Made by a program: the position numbers and the translations under genes. From positions 10,432,094 to 10,496,093 of the forward strand of contig CM044961.1 in the NCBI GenBank assembly GCA_024516035.1: a DNA stretch of 64,000 nucleotides. Reading direction: 5' to 3'. Below are positions 39,343 through 51,749 of the stretch, one piece after another (position 1 is the stretch's first letter; each line of letters begins with the position of its first letter). The stretch is from Bactericera cockerelli (lineage: Eukaryota > Arthropoda > Insecta > Hemiptera > Triozidae). Below the pieces are notes generated by a model. The model did no database searches, was not told the origin of the DNA, and saw nothing but the letters and a program-made list of their open reading frames with translations.

Positions 39343-42199
39343 TAACAATTTCCTTTGTATTATGGCTAAGGAGAATCCTTCCAGTTCGGTTGCAATATAC
39401 TCGTAGGTAATTTACGTACCTACACTAGTTCGGTGTCTAGGCTAAACTATTGTTTGCCTAGGTCTAGGCTAAGGTGGTCACACTAATTATTTATCCTCTA
39501 GTCTAGACCTGTTAGATCATAAGTAGAACCTCCTTATAGTCTTTATACGGTTCAGGTGGAGTGCTGACAGTGTCAATGTGATTCGCAGGGCCGTGACCAG
39601 CTTTGCAGGGCCCATGGCTGGCTACTTACTAATATGCATGGGATCCCAAATTTTCCCCATTTGGACCCGGGCTCCTCATGGCTTGGGTCCCCTGAGGAAC
39701 TTGGGCCCAAGTCATTTTGGCCTAGTTGTTAAACCTTTTGAACGACCATGGATGGATGGTAAAGCAATCGTAGTAAAAAAAATGACAGCAAATTTTTCTA
39801 CCCCGTATATTTTTTTTCCATGGCGCTGCTTCACCCTGTAGAGATAATAATAATAGGTTTATTGTTTTTTTATCAGGTGGCGCCAACGCTGTGATGGTTT
39901 CTGAATTGAGGCAGGGGTGATGCCATGTCATGCCCTGCTGTGAAACCTTCCTGATAATACCATTACTACTACTGATGACCCTAATGTTAACTTATACTGA
40001 TAGTTATTCTGATGCTGATGATAACCCTCGCTGATAATCTTGTTGCTACTGATAACAATGATGATGTACTGATGCCATGTATTGCCTGATAATCCTTCTA
40101 CTGATGATAAAGAGTGTACTACTGCTGATGTTAGTGGTGATAGTGATGGACTCATACATACCACGATACCCTCGTGGGATTTAATCATGAACATGATAAT
40201 AGTACTAATAATATTAGTTGTTAAAAATACATAGTATGATTGTACTACAAAAAATAGAACGTACTGAGGAAATTGATGATAATGTAATTGGAATATAGGA
40301 CAGACCCTTCACCTAGTTATTCTAGCATAGGTCTAGCCATCGAAGATTCGGATTCGATAGAGGCGGATAGACGGAAGAGAGTCACGATTTGTTGGACGTG
40401 AGGTCGAGGTTGGATGGTAGAGAACGATTGATATTCAATTTAATCTGTTATTCACTATTTTTTTATTGTTTTTTTTTTTCTCAATAAGTTAGTGTCGAAA
40501 TTCCTTTAAAACTTGTCATTATTTTTACATTCAACTTTACTTGGTAGAAACCGATTTCAATCTTCTCTAAATTTTGCCATGTTTGGGAGTAGAACAGCCA
40601 ATCTTGTAGATCTGGAGTCCATACACTGCCTTGACGATGAAAACCACGGGGGTCCCCGCATCAACCACTAATAAGATAGATTGTTACCGAGATAGCCTAA
40701 AGATGAATCCCTTTGAAGGGATTAGTTTCCAAGAAGTCATCGAGACTGGCGAGGACTGTGGGATGATTATTGGGTATCATGATTGCTGCTGGGTTTGTTT
40801 GTATGGGCACTGCTGGATTTGTGTCTCGCTCTCTAATTGTTTGTTTGTGTGTTTCCTCGTAATCATCCGCTATTGTCTCCCCTATTGTTTAGATAAGTCC
40901 TTTCTTAATTTCTTTCAATATTGACGTCTGGGGCTTTGTCTTGTTTGTCTCTTCCGTCTACATATCTTATTAATTCCTCTCTCCCAATATTGATGTCTAC
41001 GACTGTAATGGGCTTGTTTGACGTCTACTGTACTATCTTTCTTTGACTCTTTCCGTATCTTTCTTTGAACCATTCTTGTTGTGTGTCTATCCGACTCCCA
41101 GTTTTGTGTCTGGCCAAGTCTTTGACTTCTTGATCGTGTGTCTTGTTGACTTGATAGTGAGATTGATTGTGTTGTGCCTCCAATACTCCAATGATTGTTT
41201 TGTGTTTCTTCTGATTGGGTTGTCTGGACGTTGCCTCCGAGCTGTCATTGTCTGACGTTTTCTAGCCCTTTGATTGTGGTGTCCATGTCGCTTGGTAATT
41301 GAGGTTCTGTTCTCTTATTCTCTCTGATTTTTGTAATGCATTGTTGTGATTTTCAGAAAATCCTCTTTTGAGTGGAATGAGGTTCTGATTGAATGGTTTT
41401 TCTTTATTCTTTACCACATCTTTGTAGTTCTAGAAATGTGTAATATGTGTATTGATTTTGTTAATGAATTTACAATAAACAATAAAACTGAACCAATATA
41501 TCAATATAACTAACTATTTCAGCATTGCTTTGGAGTGTTTAAGAGTCACATTTCGACCTCTTGTGAGCTTTTTTAATGTAATGAAAAAATCCTACATCCT
41601 GTATATTTTCTATTATCTATTTGCACTTTCCATATATTTTATATCTGGGTGTAAATAGTAAAACGGATGATGGTCTTGGCAATGATAAATCTCCACAAGT
41701 TGCGCAAATTACCATAAATACCTTTGACCATAACCACACCGGGACAAGAGACCATAACTTACATCAGAGCCATGTTCTCACAATCGACGACACATGGGAT
41801 CGTCACCTTGTCGCGACCAAACGAATTAATCTTCATCAACTGTCCCTCTCTCGCTAAGTACAAACGCTCTTCTAATGGACATACGAAGTACAAACGCTAT
41901 TCAAATGGACATGGGCAAACAAAATCAGGGAGATAATTGCTGTAAAAATTATGGCAACACTTTGCAAGAAAAGTGGCAACACTACGTAAATGGAAATACG
42001 TTGGAGGAGGATGGATGTAAGATGTAAGACAGAAGACCAGAGTAAATATTAAACATAGATAGAAGACTTTATGCTGAACAGTTGTTAGAGGAAGACAGAG
42101 AACTTGTGCAGAAGACAATAATTATATTATAAAAAGACAGATGAATGTCAGAGTCAGAGGAAGACAGAAGGATGCAAAAAATTTGCAAGGGGCGAGGTT

Positions 42200-42465
42200 C
42201 AGAGGTTTGCTCATTAGCCTGGGCGCCACTCTGACAACAGATGAACAGAAGGGGCCAATCAGGCAACCTTGAGCGACGCCATTGCAGGAAATGACGCGAA
42301 ACAACGGAGCAAAAATTATCAACTGTGTAAAAAATATTAGAAAAGAAGTGAACAAATAACATAAAGAGAATAATCATCGTCAAGAGTGGGTACTCGATCA
42401 ATGTCGAAAATTCCTCTCTGGGGATAGTGTTGAACGCTTTGGATATGTCTATGTTAAATACATAC
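42200..42465 (-). pseudogene. Reverse transcriptase relic (left arm)
   Basis: Minus-strand frames contain DISKAFNTVPRE (motif A region) and SCNGVAQGCLIGPF (motif B), in different frames about 45 residues apart. A badly eroded LINE fragment, mirrored at 58217-58480. Confidence 0.6.
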
Positions 42466-45345
42466 TTATGGCTATTTTAAGTATTTATACTACATTAAAT
42501 AAATGTATGTTATGTACCTACCATGCTTTTACAGTATGTATTGGGTTCTGAGCTATGTATAATGTATATATATCCCTGCATACTGAACAGCTGCTGAATA
42601 TTGGAGTTGTCTGAACACCTTCGAAATAGAGAGATACTTTCTCAATTCTTAAGGCGACAGAACACTATCCCTAGACCCACCAGCTGAAAACGCTAACTTA
42701 GTTAAATATCTTGTAATCATTAGAAAGCCTTCACAGGATAATATTTTAACAGATTTCATAAAACGTTTCACAGGTTCATAATGAAACATTTTCAACTCCC
42801 ACAGGAGTCCATAGAGAACGATTTACTTTATATATTTTAAGTAAAAAAGAGTCTGGAATGTGTCGAAGCTTACTTCACACACAAGTCAAATAGTTACCAT
42901 GTGTGTGATGGCAAGAGTTGTCATGTGGTTATCTGGTTATAGTAACAGTGATCACGTGACGAAATCTGGTACAAATTCTACCCCATTAAAAAATTCCCTA
43001 GAGAGCCCTGAAGTGTCGTCACTTTTCCCTTTGTTTTAATCTTGAATTAAGAAGACGCAAATGATAGTTTTAAACTAAGTTAATAGACACTTTTTAATAT
43101 ACATATTGTTATAATTTTTATTAGAATTACCCAGATCATCACCATCACCACCTATCCTGTGCCTCATCAATGTCCATTTTTTCATAAATTGAAACTTACC
43201 ACACATTTTATTTGTATAAAAACTCGAATGGTGAAGCACATATTAAAAGAACTAAGACAAGTGGTGTTGTGTATTTCATATTTGTAATAATCACAAAAGT
43301 GACGTCACAATCTTCAACCCGCCTTTTTTAAATTCGCCATACTTGGGACATGATCCACAACCCTCCTGATTTCAAGCCCGCTGTCTGATGTATTAAGCTA
43401 CTGAGGTCGTTAAAAATCAAGACATTTCTAAAATAGAAATTGAGTATTATTATTCTGTTGTGTACGCACAATTACTTTTTTGCAATAAATTTCAATTGTG
43501 ATATACATTTCATACCTTCATCACTTTAATCGCATTGTAATATCACTTAACTGATTAGTTATATAACTTTATCTGGATAGTAATATCACTTAAACTGGTA
43601 ATGATAATGATTATAGTCATTAGTCATTCCATAAAGAATTAAAGATCATAACGTTATATACAATCTCGACCATATGCAGTTCCACAATATTATGACAATA
43701 AAATTACAGAATTCCCACCAATAGAATGAATGCAAGCAACCAGTGGGCAAGAGAAGGTAAACGCCAAACCTATAGAACGGACTAAACGGTCTGAAAAATC
43801 CGAGCAACTGCCAGAACTGTGTCCCATTAGTCAGAATTACGTTCTCGTCCTTGACCGAGATTTGAACCTGCGCCCTCCTGATTGTCGAGCAAAGGTTGGC
43901 GGGAGACAGGTGCAGTGGTTAATTTCACACCTTGATTAAGGTTGTTAATTAACGTGGATTTTATTTTCACACGCTCGGGGATTAGTTCCAAGTCTTTTGC
44001 TCGTGTGTTTTCACACCAGATTCGTTGGAGATAGATCAAGTTCGTAGGTATATATTATCACAAAACAAGGTGCCTGGTTCTCCAGGTACCTTAATGTGAT
44101 AGTATAAGTGCATACTCATATTATTTTCTTTTATTAATTTTAAGTACTTATATATTCATTATGTTATTGTTATTCTAAACATTGTAATGAAATGATGTAC
44201 AAATAAAGCACAAATCTTGTAAAAAAAAAAAAAAAAAAAAATGGTCTGTTGGTCGTAACATTTACTACTGCAGATTTCTAATGTGCAGAATTAATATTAA
44301 AAAGGTACATGTCACTAGGCTGAGGCGTTCAGGACTCGTGGAACTGTGAGTTCGAATACCACCACATGCAAGGATATATCCTGATAATGTATTTGAGGAT
44401 TTAACCATGAAAAAAAATCCAAGCAATTGCAGGGCCTTACTCCTTTACACAAATATGATAACAGTACTACAGTGCTGATTTGTTTTTGCTATACCATTAT
44501 TGATCTACCTATAATTGCATTGATTTATTTTCTAAAATCGCTCATGACAATACGAGACAGTGATTCATCTATGCACATAAATACAAGACATATCACGACA
44601 TAAATGACATGACATCTACCTAGGATCAGTGAGTAGTACGTGAAAAGAATCATGTCTTTGTAATTATAATTTATTTACTTACGTTATGTATCTGTGTAAT
44701 TTATTTGCTTAATATATACATACGTATTTACTCACCACGGTGTTTACCTGCGTATGTATATCTGTTTAATTTATTTGTTTATTATATACATACGTATTTA
44801 CTGACTACGGTGTTTACCTGGTGCGTATGTATATCTGTTTAATTTATTTGCTTATTTATATAGATGATTTTTTTTAGCTTTTACTAGAAACAAACGTGCT
44901 GATATCAGAGTTTATTTTTATCCACCTCGCGACAGTTATGAGTCTGTTTGTTCACATCGGTCGCCATTTTGTTTCCTGGCCAGCTAGCCGTGCGGAATTA
45001 ATTACTGGCCATTAGGAATAGCTTGTTGAGGACAAGTGTCATAATTAATCAGGAGCAGGGCCCGATCCAGGCTGGGTGAGGTTAGATTATGGTTTGAGAG
45101 CCGTATTTATGAACAGAAAACGCCTTTTGAGCTAGGTCTGAAGCATGATTTCCTTTAATAATATTGGCCAATACCTTGCTTGAGACAGTGCTCAGACAAA
45201 ATTCGCTGTTCATAAATACGGGTGTGAGAGTTTCCGCCAAATGGAGGTTGAAACCTGTGTGAATAGGGAGGTAAGTACTGTGTCTTGTTGCATTTGCTCC
45301 TATGATGAGGATGTTTCGGAGAGAAGTGGTTTTGTAGGATGTAGA

Positions 45346-45560
45346 CGTGCACTGGTGGTCAAGTGGTTAACGCGCTAGTTTGGTAATCCAGGTAGCGTAG
45401 GGATCCGTCGGTTTGAATCCCACCCAGTGCTGAATTTTTCCTCATTAATTTGAGTTTGTGACCACATAGTAATAAGACTCTGAGGGTCAGGTGGTGTAAA
45501 ATGCTTTGAGCATTAACCTTGCCTGGTGGTTACCTTCCACTGAAGAGTGTTATTATTATA
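45346..45560 (+). repeat. tRNA-derived SINE, family D (complete)
   Basis: GTGCACTGGTGGTCAAGTGG ... GGTTTGAATCCC ... TTTGTGACCACATAGTAATA ... CTGGTGGTTACCTTCCACTG then (TTA)n. Confidence 0.85.
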
Positions 45561-45926
45561 GTAAGCTTTATTAGGTAGAACAAAAATATATACATATGAA
45601 TAAAATTATAAAGAAAAACAATAAGATTAAGCAAAGACACAAGAACAAAATAAAAAGAGAATGAAGTTAATGTCCTACCTAAAGGGCGGGGTTATTGCCT
45701 GTGGCAATCTCTTCCACCCAACCCTTATAGGATTTCTTCTGTCATAAGTTCCTGGGAAAATGGACAGGGTTGTCTACAGACAATGTCTTAACACGTTGTC
45801 ACCTTGTGAGGAGGACAGAGACTGTCCTGCTGTTCCATGCTTCTTAGGACGACATCGAGGAGTCATCCTTCAAAGGGTGGGAAGAACATGGAGACACTGT
45901 AGGAAATTTTTGCCTTATATCAACGT

Positions 45927-46115
45927 ATGTCCCGGTAGCTCAGTGGTAAAGGCGGCACTCTGTGGATCCAGGGGTTCCAAAGGTCGTGGGTTCGAAACCC
46001 AGCCGGGACATGACAAGTTATCCTCCCATTTACCACATAATAATACGTCTTGGGCTAACTGCTGGCATAAAGGGACTTAATAGTGGTAATCGGGCAGTAT
46101 AAATAAGGCGATATT
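45927..46115 (+). repeat. tRNA-derived SINE, family A (complete)
   Basis: TGTCCCGGTAGCTCAGTGGT ... GGGTTCGAAACCC ... GGGCAGTATAAATAAGGCGA then TATTATTAT. Confidence 0.85.
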
Positions 46116-47155
46116 ATTATTTCTATGTTAAGTTTCATGAGTAGCAGGACGAAGGTAATTGCAGGAAAGGCTTTTGGCAGGACACTGGTTATAGCCGGAT
46201 TGGGTATTATATTTTAGATATTGGTCTTGTAAACTATCGAGTTACACTATCCTATTACATGTAGGCTTACCGAAACATACTGTAGATATTATAGGCATAA
46301 GATTTCTTGCACTGGTGTACGATTGCATAAAATTCATAGCAGGTATACAATATATAATATATTCATATTATTCTATGTATTGGACATGTAAATTGTGCTT
46401 ATGATTGCACTAAAACATGTCATTTATATACATTGTTATCTAGGTATTTACATATCAGTTAGATGTAAATATTACATATCAGAATCAGCTTGTAAAATGT
46501 GCTTACGATTTCAGATTTGGCTGATAGCATGCTGATAGTAAGCTGAGAGGGTTTTGATATTTGAGCCAAGAGTTATGACGTACCAGAGTGATTGTGTGGT
46601 AAATGTGGAAGCCATAGGTTGTACCTCAAGTTCTGCAACTTTTACTGTAAAAATATGTTGTTGTTTTTTGAGATCCGAGCATTTTTTTACAATTCTGGGA
46701 AGTTAAACTTCTTGGCCTGAGAAAGATTATACATAATTATGTATACAGGGTGTCCATAAAGTCCCACCCTACCCCCCGTATCTCAAGAACGGTTAGAAAT
46801 ACAGAAAAACGCGAAAACCCGTAAATCTACTTATTCGATAACCAATGTGCAAATTGAGTACCTATACTCGTATATTGTAATGATTGTATGTAGTGGTATT
46901 TACGCATTTGACAAGAGTGATATCTGTTTTTGCTGGCCCATCTATCTTGTAATTAATTTACAGCATTAATTTTAATCCCCGCGTATTGGATCGCAAGAGT
47001 TGTAGTAGCCAGGACAGATCGTGTGAGAATATAAAATGCCACAACATGTGCATGCATAATCCTTTTGCCAAGGGCAAGAAAGAGCCAGGGGAGAGGTCTG
47101 GACCTGGTCGTTGGAGAAACAGTCTGTTTAGTATAGGTATTGATGAATGTGAGAA

Positions 47156-47303
47156 ACCGACCTCAGTAGCTTGATCGATAAGGCGGCGGACTTGTAACCT
47201 GGAGGTCGGTGGATCAAGTTTCAGCGTAGATTCAGTAAAGCGAGTTTGAGTAGTTGTGATATCACGAAAGTGATTAACACAAATGTGATAACTTTTCAAA
47301 AAT
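47156..47303 (+). repeat. tRNA-derived SINE, family B
   Basis: CGACCTCAGTAGCTTGATCG ... TTTCAGCGTAGATTCAGTAA ... GTTGTGATATCACGAAAGTG. The B box is partly deleted (GGATCAAG). Confidence 0.85.
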
Positions 47304-47319
47304 CGACCTCAGGTGATGG

Positions 47320-47432
47320 GTCAATAATAATAACACTTTAGTGGAAGGTTACCACCAGGCGAGGTTAATGCTCAAAGCATTTTCTACCACCTAAACCTGA
47401 GAGTCTTATTTAATGTGTGGTCACGAAACTCA
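47320..47432 (-). repeat. SINE-D, part split by the R1 insertion
   Basis: TGGAAGGTTACCACCAGGCG ... TGTGTGGTCACGAAACTC is the 3' half of a minus-strand SINE-D. Its head resumes at 50146-50245 (AATGAGGAAAAATACATGCA CTGGGTGGG ... GCGCGTTAACCACTTGAC). Confidence 0.8.
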
Positions 47433-47445
47433 AATTGTCACAAAT

Positions 47446-50044
47446 CAGAGGCACGCTTCCTCTCGGTAGTGAGTAGAAGCTATTGATAGAATTCAGCCAA
47501 ATAAAGCACCTGGACCAGATCAAATCCCTCCTAAAATTGTGAAAGAAGTTACCATGGGCTTTCCATACCTCTTAGTAAATGTTTTTAATAATCTTCTCAA
47601 GTTAGGAGTCTTTCCAAGCGTGTGGAAAGAGGGACGCGTGACACTGATACCTAAACCGAAAAAACAAGGTCAACAAACAAAATATCGCCCCATCTGTCTG
47701 TTAAATACTTTTGGCAAACTTTACGAGACTCTTATAACCAGAAGACTATCAAAAGAGCTTGACGATAGAAACATACTCTCCGCAAACCAGTTTGGCTTTA
47801 GGTCGGGAAGATCCACCATAGACGCTGTCAGAAAAGTTACAGATATTTGCAAGAAGGAAATGGAGAAAAAGAGATCAAGGACACGTAATCTCTGTCTCAT
47901 GGTCACACTTGACATAAAAAACGCTTTCTCCAGTGCCTCTTGGAAACATATTGTTGATTCTCTGACGTCCTGTGGTATATCCCCTTACCTGATAAATATT
48001 TTCAAGTCATATCTACACGATCGAAAAATTTCTCATGGAGATGTAAGCTTCAAGATGAGCGCGGGCGTACCCCAAGGATCAATAGCCGCCCCGGTCCTGT
48101 GGAATATACTTTATGATGGAGTGCTAAGACTTGAAATCCAGGGAAACGTACATCTTGTAGCTTATGCCGATGATCTTGCAGTCGTAGTATTGGCCAGGAA
48201 AGAAGACGAATTAGAACTGCTGACCAATAACGCTCTCGACAAGATACACAACTGGATGAGGGAAAAACAGTTGATTGTGGCTCCTGAAAAATCTGAAGCT
48301 GTCCTGCTGAGTGGTCGAAAAAAGTGCAGACCTCTGAATGTTCAAATCAATGGAGAAAACATCAAAGTAGGAAAAGAATTAAAGTATCTAGGAGTTATAC
48401 TCGACCATCGACTAAGCTTTTACTCCCACATAAAATACGTCACAGAAAAGGCAAATAAAACCGCCACTGCTCTCGCGCACATCCTACCTAGAACAGGAGG
48501 AGCAGGGGAAAATAAAAGAAGGGTACTTCAGAGCGCTACCGACTCAGTAATGCTCTACGCCGCTCCAGTCTGGTCTTCAAGCCTTCGTTACAGTACCTAC
48601 ACAACACGATTGCTGAGTCAACAAAGGAAATCCTTGCTACGGGTCTGCAGAGGGTACATCACAGTGTCGACCGAAGCTGCAGCAGTTCTGAGCCGCGTAA
48701 TTCCTATAGATCTGATGGCTACAGAAAGAAGTCGAACCATTGGAAAAACAACAGAAGAAAAGGAAATCGAACGAGAAAATACAATGCTGAAATGGCAAAA
48801 TAGATGGACAAACACTGAAAAAGCTCAATGGACAAAAAAACTCATTCCACTGATAAAACCATGGTATGATAGAAAACATGGACAAATAACATATGAGATG
48901 ACTCAAACTTTTTCTGGTCATGGATGTTTTCAATCTTACTTATTCAGAATAGGAAAAATAAACAGTTCATCTTGTGTATACTGTGATGAGGAGACGGAAG
49001 ATTCACCAGAACACACGCTATTTCACTGCAGTAGGTGGGGCATTCTGCGTACAGAGGCAACAAATCAGGTCTCTGCTGATCTTCGGGTAGATAACATGGT
49101 GAACATCATGCTGCAGAACCAGGACAGCTGGCAGACAATCAGCGACTTTATCCAGAAGATCATGAATGAAAAGCGAAAACTAGAGAACCTAAGAAGAAAC
49201 ATAAGCTAGTATGTAATAGAAATAAAAGAACTAAGTTTTTTTTTTTTTTTTTTTTTTTTGTATATTATTATATTATATCTACTTATCATAAAATTTATAT
49301 GGATAATACTGTTCTTTTTCCTCACAAAGGTCTACCTAAAATGGTCTGAGACATAATAATGATCAAACTATGCTTGCATTTACGTATATATATTGATATT
49401 TTTATTTATTTATTATTATTTTTGTAGTCATGTACTTCTTTATAAGCCCCATATATTTTATTTTAAATGCTCACATTATGTTCTATGGTACCTACATGAA
49501 CAACAAAGATCAACAGAGAGAGGGACAGGGAAGGTTTACTCTTTCCCCTTCCCTCTGCCTGTAAATTGATACAAAAGTCAGTCTTCTATGTCATTCTACT
49601 TTTCCCCCTTACTGTGTTTCCAAAATCAATAAGATGTAAATTCCATGAAATGCACCTAAATTTTGAAACAGAAAGTTTAAGAATCTAATGTAATTGGGAT
49701 TTTTATTAGTGTGTTTTATATTGGTATCATGTTTTGCATTCTATGGACTAATAAAAATAAGTTAGGCTGTGGCAGAAACTTTCTGTCACAAGGTAGACTA
49801 TCTGGATGCAATATTATAGTTCCCAGATTTTCTACCTTGGTTCAACGAGGGGTTGTTTTTAGTGGGTTCGCCAAATCCCATTCTCCCGATCTCATAGTTG
49901 GTAGGGCCTTTCTCGATAGCTGGGACTTGGGGGTGTGGATACATATCACTATGTATTTATACTCCGTGGTCCTTGCTCTTGGGTTCGGTTTTGGCTGCTA
50001 TTTGCGTATCGGGTTCACTGTTTCCTTGGAAATTTTTTCCCCTC

Positions 50045-50077
<33 letters not shown>

Positions 50078-50132
50078 GAGCTCGAAGAAATTTTTTACCT
50101 TTGAAATATACCTAAACCCGACATACTTAAAT
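47446..50132 (+). mobile_element. 5'-truncated R1-clade LINE with 13-bp target duplication
   Basis: Flanked by AATTGTCACAAAT on both sides (47433-47445 and 50133-50145) and inserted into a SINE-D. It contains an open reverse-transcriptase frame, a T(25) run at about 49234-49259, an apparent 3' UTR and an A(28) run at about 50047-50074, followed by 58 nt before the target duplication. The endonuclease and ORF1 are missing. Whether the 58 nt after the A-run are part of the element is unclear. Confidence 0.8.
47473..49209 (+). CDS. R1-type LINE reverse transcriptase (N-truncated, open)
   Basis: The frame is open from just after a TGA at 47470 through 578 codons to TAG. It begins in the RT domain: IQPNKAPGPDQIPPKI, YRPICLLNTFGKLYE, FGFRSGRSTIDAV, motif A MVTLDIKNAFSSASW, motif B SAGVPQGSIAAPVLWN, motif C VAYADDLAVVV, thumb KYLGVILDHRL. 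A C-terminal CVYC...HTLFHC zinc knuckle follows, as in R1 elements. All RT catalytic aspartates are visible. The protein reverse-transcribes element RNA at a nicked target, but without its endonuclease and ORF1 this copy cannot be autonomous. The absence of stops indicates a recent insertion. A first Met in this frame is at 47539. Confidence 0.88.
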   Translation, partial: VEAIDRIQPNKAPGPDQIPPKIVKEVTMGFPYLLVNVFNNLLKLGVFPSVWKEGRVTLIPKPKKQGQQTKYRPICLLNTFGKLYETLITRRLSKELDDRNILSANQFGFRSGRSTIDAVRKVTDICKKEMEKKRSRTRNLCLMVTLDIKNAFSSASWKHIVDSLTSCGISPYLINIFKSYLHDRKISHGDVSFKMSAGVPQGSIAAPVLWNILYDGVLRLEIQGNVHLVAYADDLAVVVLARKEDELELLTNNALDKIHNWMREKQLIVAPEKSEAVLLSGRKKCRPLNVQINGENIKVGKELKYLGVILDHRLSFYSHIKYVTEKANKTATALAHILPRTGGAGENKRRVLQSATDSVMLYAAPVWSSSLRYSTYTTRLLSQQRKSLLRVCRGYITVSTEAAAVLSRVIPIDLMATERSRTIGKTTEEKEIERENTMLKWQNRWTNTEKAQWTKKLIPLIKPWYDRKHGQITYEMTQTFSGHGCFQSYLFRIGKINSSSCVYCDEETEDSPEHTLFHCSRWGILRTEATNQVSADLRVDNMVNIMLQNQDSWQTISDFIQKIMNEKRKLENLRRNIS

Positions 50133-50245
50133 AATTGTCACAAATGGTCACAAATAATGAGGAAAAATACATGCACTGGGTGGGAATCGATCCGACGGAT
50201 TACTACGCTACCTGGATTACCAGACTAGCGCGTTAACCACTTGAC

Positions 50246-50440
50246 GTCAATAGGGTGGCGGACTCGTCATTCCAAATCACCTCTGACTCCAGGTGATTTG
50301 CCATTAGAGGGAAGATGCCGCTGTATGTATCCATGCATGGCCCTGAATTCAGGTCCAAAACGATGGACAGCAATGCCTCATTGCGTAGATTATGGTTGGG
50401 AAAAATAAATATAGGGCCATGCCTTGGGCCGGAACAATAT
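50246..50440 (+). repeat. SINE-like family E
   Basis: GTGGCGGACTCGTCATTCCA ... AATGCCTCATTGCGTAGATT ... AATATAGGGCCATGCCTTGG. Longer at its 5' side than the copy at 30165. Confidence 0.65.
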
Positions 50441-51290
50441 ATTGTGTATATTCCACATGCGAATAACTTTCAATTAGCTGATTAGTGATTTATCACACTG
50501 CTAATTACATAATAATAAATAAATACAGTACAAATGTACATAATTCATAAACGCGCCCCAAGTTTAGCACATAATTTGTTTACTTTGACAATTTCAATCC
50601 CGGTTTATTTGCAGAACATTGTTACTTACAAAACCCATAGTTAACAAGGCCTTATCAAGTGTGGGGACAGCGCCTGGGGTGTGCTTTTCACCTTCCCAGT
50701 CATTGTTCTCCTAATGTGCTTTTAATACGTCACACATTTCACACCACTTGGAGAAACAATGGCCATTAATAAACTCCATCGAAAAACCATTAAACAAAAT
50801 CAACGCATAAATCGTCACCGGCCCAGGCGTAAATTACCGTACGGTTCTGGATAGGGTTTCCCGTGTGCTCGGTCCTAATCGTACGGTAATTTATGTGCGT
50901 GCGTGTACGGTAATAGTAGGAATTGTACGTCTAACTTGTTGACAAGCAGAAGTCCATTTATAGTGGTTCTTGTTTAGCTGTCATATAATGTACGTAGAGT
51001 ATCGACATGTATGTGGCTTTCATATTCTGTATTGGTTTTCATAATTTAGTACTTCTGTGTTTAGTACATATTTAGTAGCTAACTTTCATAGTAGGTATCG
51101 TATACAACTACATATGTATATCTTTCTAGTACATTAGTACCAATATGTTCATGTAGATGTTATGTACTACACCGTGTAATCTTATACTTGGATAAGACGA
51201 AACTTATGAGCGTAGCTAAGCGGTAGGTAATCGACGATGGATTTATGAGCTAGTGTCGTACTACTGTTGTATGGCTGTTTGTAGTATGTG
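50441..51290. other. Non-repetitive intergenic sequence
   Basis: No TE similarity seen. Contains GCCTTATCAAGTGTGGGGAC, TTTCACACCACTT, and an inverted pair TAAATTACCGTACGG (50830) / CCGTACGGTAATTTA-like (50879-50893). Could be regulatory; no gene found. Confidence 0.3.
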
Positions 51291-51640
51291 ACGCACGACT
51301 TCAGTATAGGAGTGTTACTATAATATTAGGAGTACTCCTGTAGTATAGGAGTACTATACTGTCGTATGGGAGTACTCCTGTAGTATAAGGGGTACTCCTG
51401 TTGTATAGGAGTACTATACTGTAGCATAGGAGTACTCCTGTAGTATAGCAGTACTATACTGTAGTATAGGAGTACTAATGTAGTAGAAGTACTCCTGTAG
51501 TATTGGAGTACTACTGTAGTATAGAAGTACTCGTGTAGTATTGGAGTACTACTGTAGTATAGAAGTACTCCTGTAGTATTGGAGTACTACTGTAGTATAG
51601 AAGTACTTCTGTAGTATAGGGTGCTGTACCGCTGTATATT
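51291..51640 (+). repeat. Palindromic minisatellite (AGGAGTACTCCT)
   Basis: About 15 variants of GTAGTATAGGAGTACTCCTG with units of about 20 bp grouped in higher-order pairs of about 40 bp. The core AGGAGTACTCCT is self-complementary. Confidence 0.85.
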
Positions 51641-51749
51641 ACCTATTATCTGGCAAATCTTAACTGGCAAAGCCGTGAACATTATTATAGACATGAAAAG
51701 TGTGACCTTCCCCTTTCGTGAGTTCAAGCATTCCTACTCGCCTTGATGG

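Larger units (their letters stand above)
36915..44862 (+). repeat. Giant inverted repeat, left arm (about 7.9 kb)
   Basis: Reverse-complementary to about 56101-63678 along essentially its whole length, in the same order. Anchors: AGCTAAAAATCTTAATTTAG (36918) with its complement at 63655-63675; CRE TGACGTCA 38563 / 62035; GAAAACCACGGGGGTCCCCG (40638) / about 59930; RT relic 42200-42465 / 58217-58480; GTTTACCTG...CGTATGTATATC (44805) / 56125. Differences are point changes and small indels (for example, an extra copy of AGTACTATTATCATGTTGAT at 60330-60430 on the right). SINE copies inside are present in both arms, so they predate the duplication. Confidence 0.93.
44863..47155. other. Centre of giant inverted repeat, left part
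   Basis: Contents: a YY1-like CGCCATTTTG (about 44962); a 5S-SINE tail fragment (45055-45260); SINE-D (45346-45560); a minus-strand LINE 3' end (45548-45730); SINE-A (45927-46115); a mariner-like terminus ACAGGGTGTCCATAAAGTCC at 46745. The remaining sequence is AT-rich, with no gene seen. Confidence 0.55.

Noticed and set aside
40631..40924. 97-codon frame mirrored at 59710-59937
   Set aside because: Present in both arms only because the arms are duplicates; the frame is broken by an indel in one arm and shows no domain.
49711..50079. 122-codon frame ending in poly-lysine
   Set aside because: The lysines are the A-run of the R1 element; the frame is its 3' UTR.
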